Assembly (NCBI GenBank): GCA_033675265.1
Contig: JAUJYZ010001540.1
Coordinates: forward strand, 62,001-126,000
DNA from: Actinostola sp. cb2023
Lineage: Eukaryota; Cnidaria; Anthozoa; Actiniaria; Actinostolidae
DNA length: 64,000 nucleotides
Direction: 5' to 3'
How positions within the stretch are numbered: the stretch's first letter is position 1; the number at the start of each line of letters is the position of its first letter. The position numbers were made by a program, and so were the translations under genes. The notes below the pieces were generated by a model. That model was not told the origin of the DNA, made no database searches, and saw only the letters and a list, made by a program, of their open reading frames with translations. Shown piece after piece: positions 60,464 through 64,000 of this stretch.

Positions 60464-61492
60464 GGGACCGGTCATTAATAAGTGGTGGGGGAGGGCTGCT
60501 ATGTTTGGGGGGAGGGCCACGATTTTTTTAAGCGCTACTTTGGGGAGGGTCGCAATTTTTTAATTTGAGTTTTGGGTCATCATTTTTAACCTCATTTTTA
60601 TAAACCAAGTCTTCATCGCTAATCAGTACCTCTTATCAAGCTTGTTCTATTTGGCAAATTTGAAAGACCATCGAAATGTGCTCATTATCGATACGTGTAA
60701 ATCACAAATAGCTCTTGGAGAACGCTGAAAATAGCATTTCTGACCCTCTAGATTTCAATATTTTCTGGGGGAGCATGACCCCATACCCCCCTACCAGCTC
60801 ACGCCTACGGTGCACGCTACACGTGCAAATTAGCGATACGTGTAAATCACAAATAGCTCTTGGAGAACACTGGAAATAGCATTTTCGATCCTCTAGTTTT
60901 CAAAATGTTCTGGGGCAGCATGCCCCCCAAACCCCCCTACCGACTCACGCCTACGGTGCACGCTACTGTACTGTACACGTGCAAATTAGCGATAGGTGTA
61001 AATACACAAATAGCTCTTGGAGAACGCTGGAAATAGCATTTTCGGTCCTCTAGATTTCAAAATTTTCTGGGGCAGCATGCCCCCCAAACCCTCCTACCGG
61101 CTTACGCCTACGGCGTTCGCTACTGAAAGTGCAAATTAGCGATGCGTGTAAATTTTTCAGGGGGAGCATGCCCCAAACCCCCCTAGCGTCTCACGCTTAC
61201 AGCGCTCGATACACGTGCACCCCCTGGTTCCTTGTTATCGGCCAAAAAAGCTCCATAAATATGCATATTTGCGTATATGGTAAACAATGTATTTATTATC
61301 GAGATGTTCAGTATGTATATTGTTTCATGGTTTTTATGTTCACTTGTAATGGGGAGGGCCACATTTTTTTGAACTCAAATATGGGGAGGGCTAAACAAAT
61401 TAAGACTCCAAACAGGGGGAGGGCCATACATTTTTGGCTGAACTTTTCTCCAACATAGCAGCCCTCCCCCCCACTTATTAATGACCGGTCCC
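60464..61492. mobile_element. 1.03-kb Harbinger-type element with internal tandem repeats
   Basis: GGGACCGGTCATTAATAAGT at the left and its inverse at the right (about 45-bp TIRs) are flanked by TAA on both sides, fitting the 3-bp TWA target duplication of PIF/Harbinger. Inside are about four diverged units of roughly 145 bp (GCAAATTAGCGATACGTGTA, AATAGCTCTTGGAGAACGC, CTCACGCCTACGG). No transposase. Confidence 0.8.
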
Positions 61493-61822
61493 TAATGGCT
61501 GTCAAGTACACCTAAGTAAAGACAGATGATGTACATTTAACAAATAGAAGATGGCTTTCTATATTCTATCGGTGAGGTGTACCTCCCTGGTTCTATGTTA
61601 GGGAGAATGATTTCATTTATTCTTTTATCTTTTCAACAATCATTGAGTATTATTCCCAGAGCCTTTGAAACTTTTGTTCACAAGTGAAGCATATATCAAG
61701 TCAGCTAGTGGTATCATCTGATCTCAGCAGACTTTTAATGACAACCTTTTTGTAGAAGTTGACACGCAAAGACAAAACAGGCAGAAACTGTCATCTTGAC
61801 AGACAGTAGTTGCAGGCTTCTA

Positions 61823-61902
61823 CTATATCTAGCAGCAAGACATCATAGGCGCCCAAGTTATTAAAGAATTGTGCCTATACTGTCTTGCTGCTAGATATAG
61901 CA
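61823..61902. repeat. Hairpin with 20-bp arms
   Basis: CTATATCTAGCAGCAAGACA is repeated inverted about 40 bp downstream. Probably another MITE remnant. Confidence 0.7.
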
Positions 61903-62208
61903 GATGATGGGAAATAATGAGAGGAAGAGGGTAACAATGAATTTGAGAGAAGAAGCTTCCTCACTTCTCTTTACCTCTCTCTTCATTTCCCTTCTATTTA
62001 GTTACAATGCATGCAAACATACTTCAAGCAAATACTAGATGCATTCACTACCCTGCAATCTAAGACTATAAGGGTATAGATTCCCTAAAAGCCATGATTT
62101 ACAATGTATATATGATAATACATTTGCTGCAAGATTTTTATCATGTCAAATCTCCTTCATCACTGGTATGTTACAACATATCCTGTTGGATAATCAAGCA
62201 AGCTCCAC

Positions 62209-62823
62209 TATGCATAGTCTCCTATGCACCCGTTCTTAGTTTCGGGATCCCTGTGCTCCCTCTCCACAATCGGCTGCTTTCTTTTGAACTACATTCCTTT
62301 CCCTTTGTTCCATAAAACCCCAATTAAAATCAGCTATCAACCAATCAGCGTGAGTAGGATTTGAAATGTGATATCTTTGTTACAACATATCCTGACCTGT
62401 TGATATAATAATCAAGCATTTAAAAATGGTCTCGTGATTTATCAAATTACTTTTTGAAGCCTATGCAATGCTCACTTTCACGAAAATAGCTCTCTTCTAT
62501 ACAATAATATGTTTCTTTCTGCCTCGTAGTGGAATTAGAGGAGCAATCTTTACTCTTTAGTCAACAACAAACACTCAGCTAGCCTTGCGTCTGTGACCAA
62601 TCTTTCAACTAGCGACGCTGAAGTTGAAACGTCAGAGTCTTGAATTTCTAACACGGACTCTAATTGGCTAGAAAATTTGGCGCAAACGGTTTCAGGATAT
62701 GAGAACCAAACTCTTATTGGTCAGATCCGGGAAAGGAATGTAGTTCAAAAGAAAGCAGCCGATTGTGGAGAGGGAGCACAGGGATCCCGAAACTAAGAAC
62801 GGGTGCATAGGAGACTACACTAT
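62209..62823. mobile_element. Inverted-repeat element with about 95-bp arms and a 9-bp direct repeat outside
   Basis: AGTCTCCTATGCACCCGTTC at the left and GAACGGGTGCATAGGAGACT at the right extend inward for about 95 bp with near identity. ACTATGCAT flanks the left end directly and the right end after two bases, suggesting an 8-9-bp target duplication. Confidence 0.8.
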
Positions 62824-62845
62824 GCATGGCGAGTGTTCAGAACTG

Positions 62846-63052
62846 ATACTATGGAAATCACTGAAGTGGTAACATGTCTGTTCGGTTTTGTCTCACTGGA
62901 GTGTATTTTTCTTCTTCTTTTTTGTACCACATCACATGATCATTTTTGAACGAAATGATTGTCTGGAAATGATCATGTGGTACAAAAACACACTCCAGCA
63001 GCGAGACAAAATTCTGAACAGATATGTTACCACTTTAGTGATTTCCATAGTA
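62846..63052. mobile_element. 207-bp palindromic MITE
   Basis: ATACTATGGAAATCACTGAA at the left pairs with TTTAGTGATTTCCATAGTAT at the right. Pairing continues through GGTAACAT, GAGACAAAA, CTGGAGTGT and GTACCACAT toward the centre. Confidence 0.8.
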
Positions 63053-63202
63053 TGATCAAATCAAATAATTAGAAATAGTTTAGATGTTGTTCTGATCTCC
63101 AGCGGCGATCAATCAATCAACATCAACAATAATTGGATTGGTCAATGTTCTACTTTTTGTCAAGTGCGAACATGCTGTACTGTATGCAGTGAAGAACAGA
63201 GA

Positions 63203-63366
63203 TAGAGTCGTTTTCGTATGAGTGGGAAACTACAGTAACGTGACACTCAAATGGCTTCCTTTCTGAACCAATCAAAAAGCATGCAGATGCATCTCATCCA
63301 ATCAAACACTTTCAATACGACTCGGCTCGGCCACTGTAACTTTCCCACTCATACAAAAACATCTAT
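63203..63366. mobile_element. MITE family A copy 5
   Basis: TAGAGTCGTTTTCGTATGAG and CCCACTCATACAAAAACATC form the ends. It stops about 20 bp from the stop codon of the Fic gene, so it probably lies in that gene's 3' UTR. Confidence 0.85.
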
Positions 63367-63384
63367 ATCTCTTACAACACTAAG

Positions 63385-64000
63385 TTAAGCAGTGATTTTA
63401 TGTCTAATAAAACCAATGTCCTTCTCATTAACTGACTTGGCAGATTTAGAGCATGTTTGGTTCTTTGTTATGCCCTGCAGATGACTTGATTGTATGTCAT
63501 TCTGAGAAACTTTGGAAATATTTCTCTTAATTTCCCTTTCAATTTCATTCAGTTTTTTCCAAGTTGCCCAGTTGCTTTCAATTATCATAGTTGCTAATCC
63601 ACGTGGTTTTCTGTCAGTTGAACGTCTAGTATCTACAAGAGTTCGTTCAAAGTCTTTCATGCTAGATTCGCTGTACATATTATAAATTGGAGATGGAAAA
63701 GGACATAAAGTAGACAATACATAGCAACAAAGTAGCCTACATAACCTTCCATTGCCATCAGAAAACGGGTGTAAGTCTAGAAGTTCAAATACTAGCCAAG
63801 CTAAACTCTTGAAGACACTTTCTAGTTTCTCTTCCATTGTGGATTTGCTCAAAGACTGAGTTAAAAGCGAGTTAAAGCGATCTAAAAGTGTACACACTGC
63901 CGTCATCATGTCGTCTGGTTGTTGGTAGTAGTATGTCTCTCCTGCAAATTCTGTTACACGAGGTCTATTGCTATAAACTCCTGGTTTTGTAGAACTTTTG
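63385..64000 (-). CDS. Fic-domain protein (predicted nucleotidyl transferase), 3' part
   Basis: The frame runs in from the window edge (first full codon ends at 63997) and stops at 63385, giving 204 codons. The Fic signature HPFSDGNGRLCR (about 63771-63736) matches HxFx(D/E)GNGRxxR: His is the catalytic base, the acidic residue binds Mg, and Gly-Asn-Gly-Arg binds the nucleotide phosphates. The upstream stretch PGVYSNRPRVTEFAGETYYY and the helices around it are typical of Fic cores. Fic enzymes usually transfer AMP to target hydroxyls. The C-terminal ~100 residues are Lys/Ser-rich without a recognised domain. Whether an inhibitory helix exists upstream cannot be seen. It is not evidently the ER-resident FICD. 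Confidence 0.9.
   Translation of the reverse strand, partial: KSSTKPGVYSNRPRVTEFAGETYYYQQPDDMMTAVCTLLDRFNSLLTQSLSKSTMEEKLESVFKSLAWLVFELLDLHPFSDGNGRLCRLLCCYVLSTLCPFPSPIYNMYSESSMKDFERTLVDTRRSTDRKPRGLATMIIESNWATWKKLNEIEREIKRNISKVSQNDIQSSHLQGITKNQTCSKSAKSVNEKDIGFIRHKITA

Larger units (their letters stand above)
56900..63384. other. Transposon-rich intergenic region
   Basis: No supported gene. It is mostly inverted-repeat elements (57586-58384, 60464-61492, 62209-62823, 62846-63052, 63203-63366) with AT-rich spacers. Short open frames lack any domain. Confidence 0.5.

Overview
The window looks like nuclear DNA of an early-branching animal, most likely an anthozoan cnidarian (inference). It has GT-AG spliced genes whose proteins align closely with vertebrate orthologues, single-coding-exon class A GPCRs, a eukaryotic tRNA-Ile(AAT), and introns full of micro-, minisatellites and short inverted-repeat transposons. 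No operons or prokaryotic features are present. Exon models were built by hand from splice sites and phase; exon lengths add up in frame in every model given.

Layout. 1-7.9 kb, minus strand: an HMGB1/2-like chromatin gene. It has two alternative 5' modules, each a tiny ATG exon plus an HMG box A exon, sharing one box B exon and an acidic tail. The inner module carries a one-base frameshift. 9.3-17.0 kb, minus strand: a complete 15-exon ZMYND10 (442 codons, dynein-arm assembly factor), with a 2-kb minisatellite in one intron. 17.05-34.3 kb, plus strand: a 24-exon gene starting 66 bp from the ZMYND10 start codon. Its last ~805 codons are a complete aminopeptidase O (AOPEP); about 887 codons of unrecognised protein are joined in frame upstream. 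Its 3' introns hold at least six different tandem arrays, including a 3.6-kb array of 33-bp units that is open in all three forward frames but is intronic. 35.1-39.0 kb, minus strand: a 5-exon gene for a secreted, Gln- and Asp-rich protein, with a 1.45-kb terminal-inverted-repeat element in an intron. 40.05 kb: tRNA-Ile. 40.3-41.6 kb, minus strand: the 3' part of a single-pass membrane protein with tyrosine motifs resembling ITIMs. 42.1-43.2 kb (minus), 47.5-48.5 kb (plus) and 55.9-56.9 kb (plus): three class A GPCRs, the second apparently a motif-degenerate paralogue of the first. 63.4-64.0 kb, minus strand: the 3' part of a Fic-domain protein running off the window.

The remaining intergenic DNA (43-47, 48.5-55.9 and 57-63.4 kb) is mostly repeats: at least a dozen non-autonomous inverted-repeat elements, a 56-base poly-C run, and long ATT, TTAG, AGTC and GGAT arrays. 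The genes do not form one pathway. The clearest functional link is the head-to-head ZMYND10/AOPEP-fusion pair, which must share a promoter.
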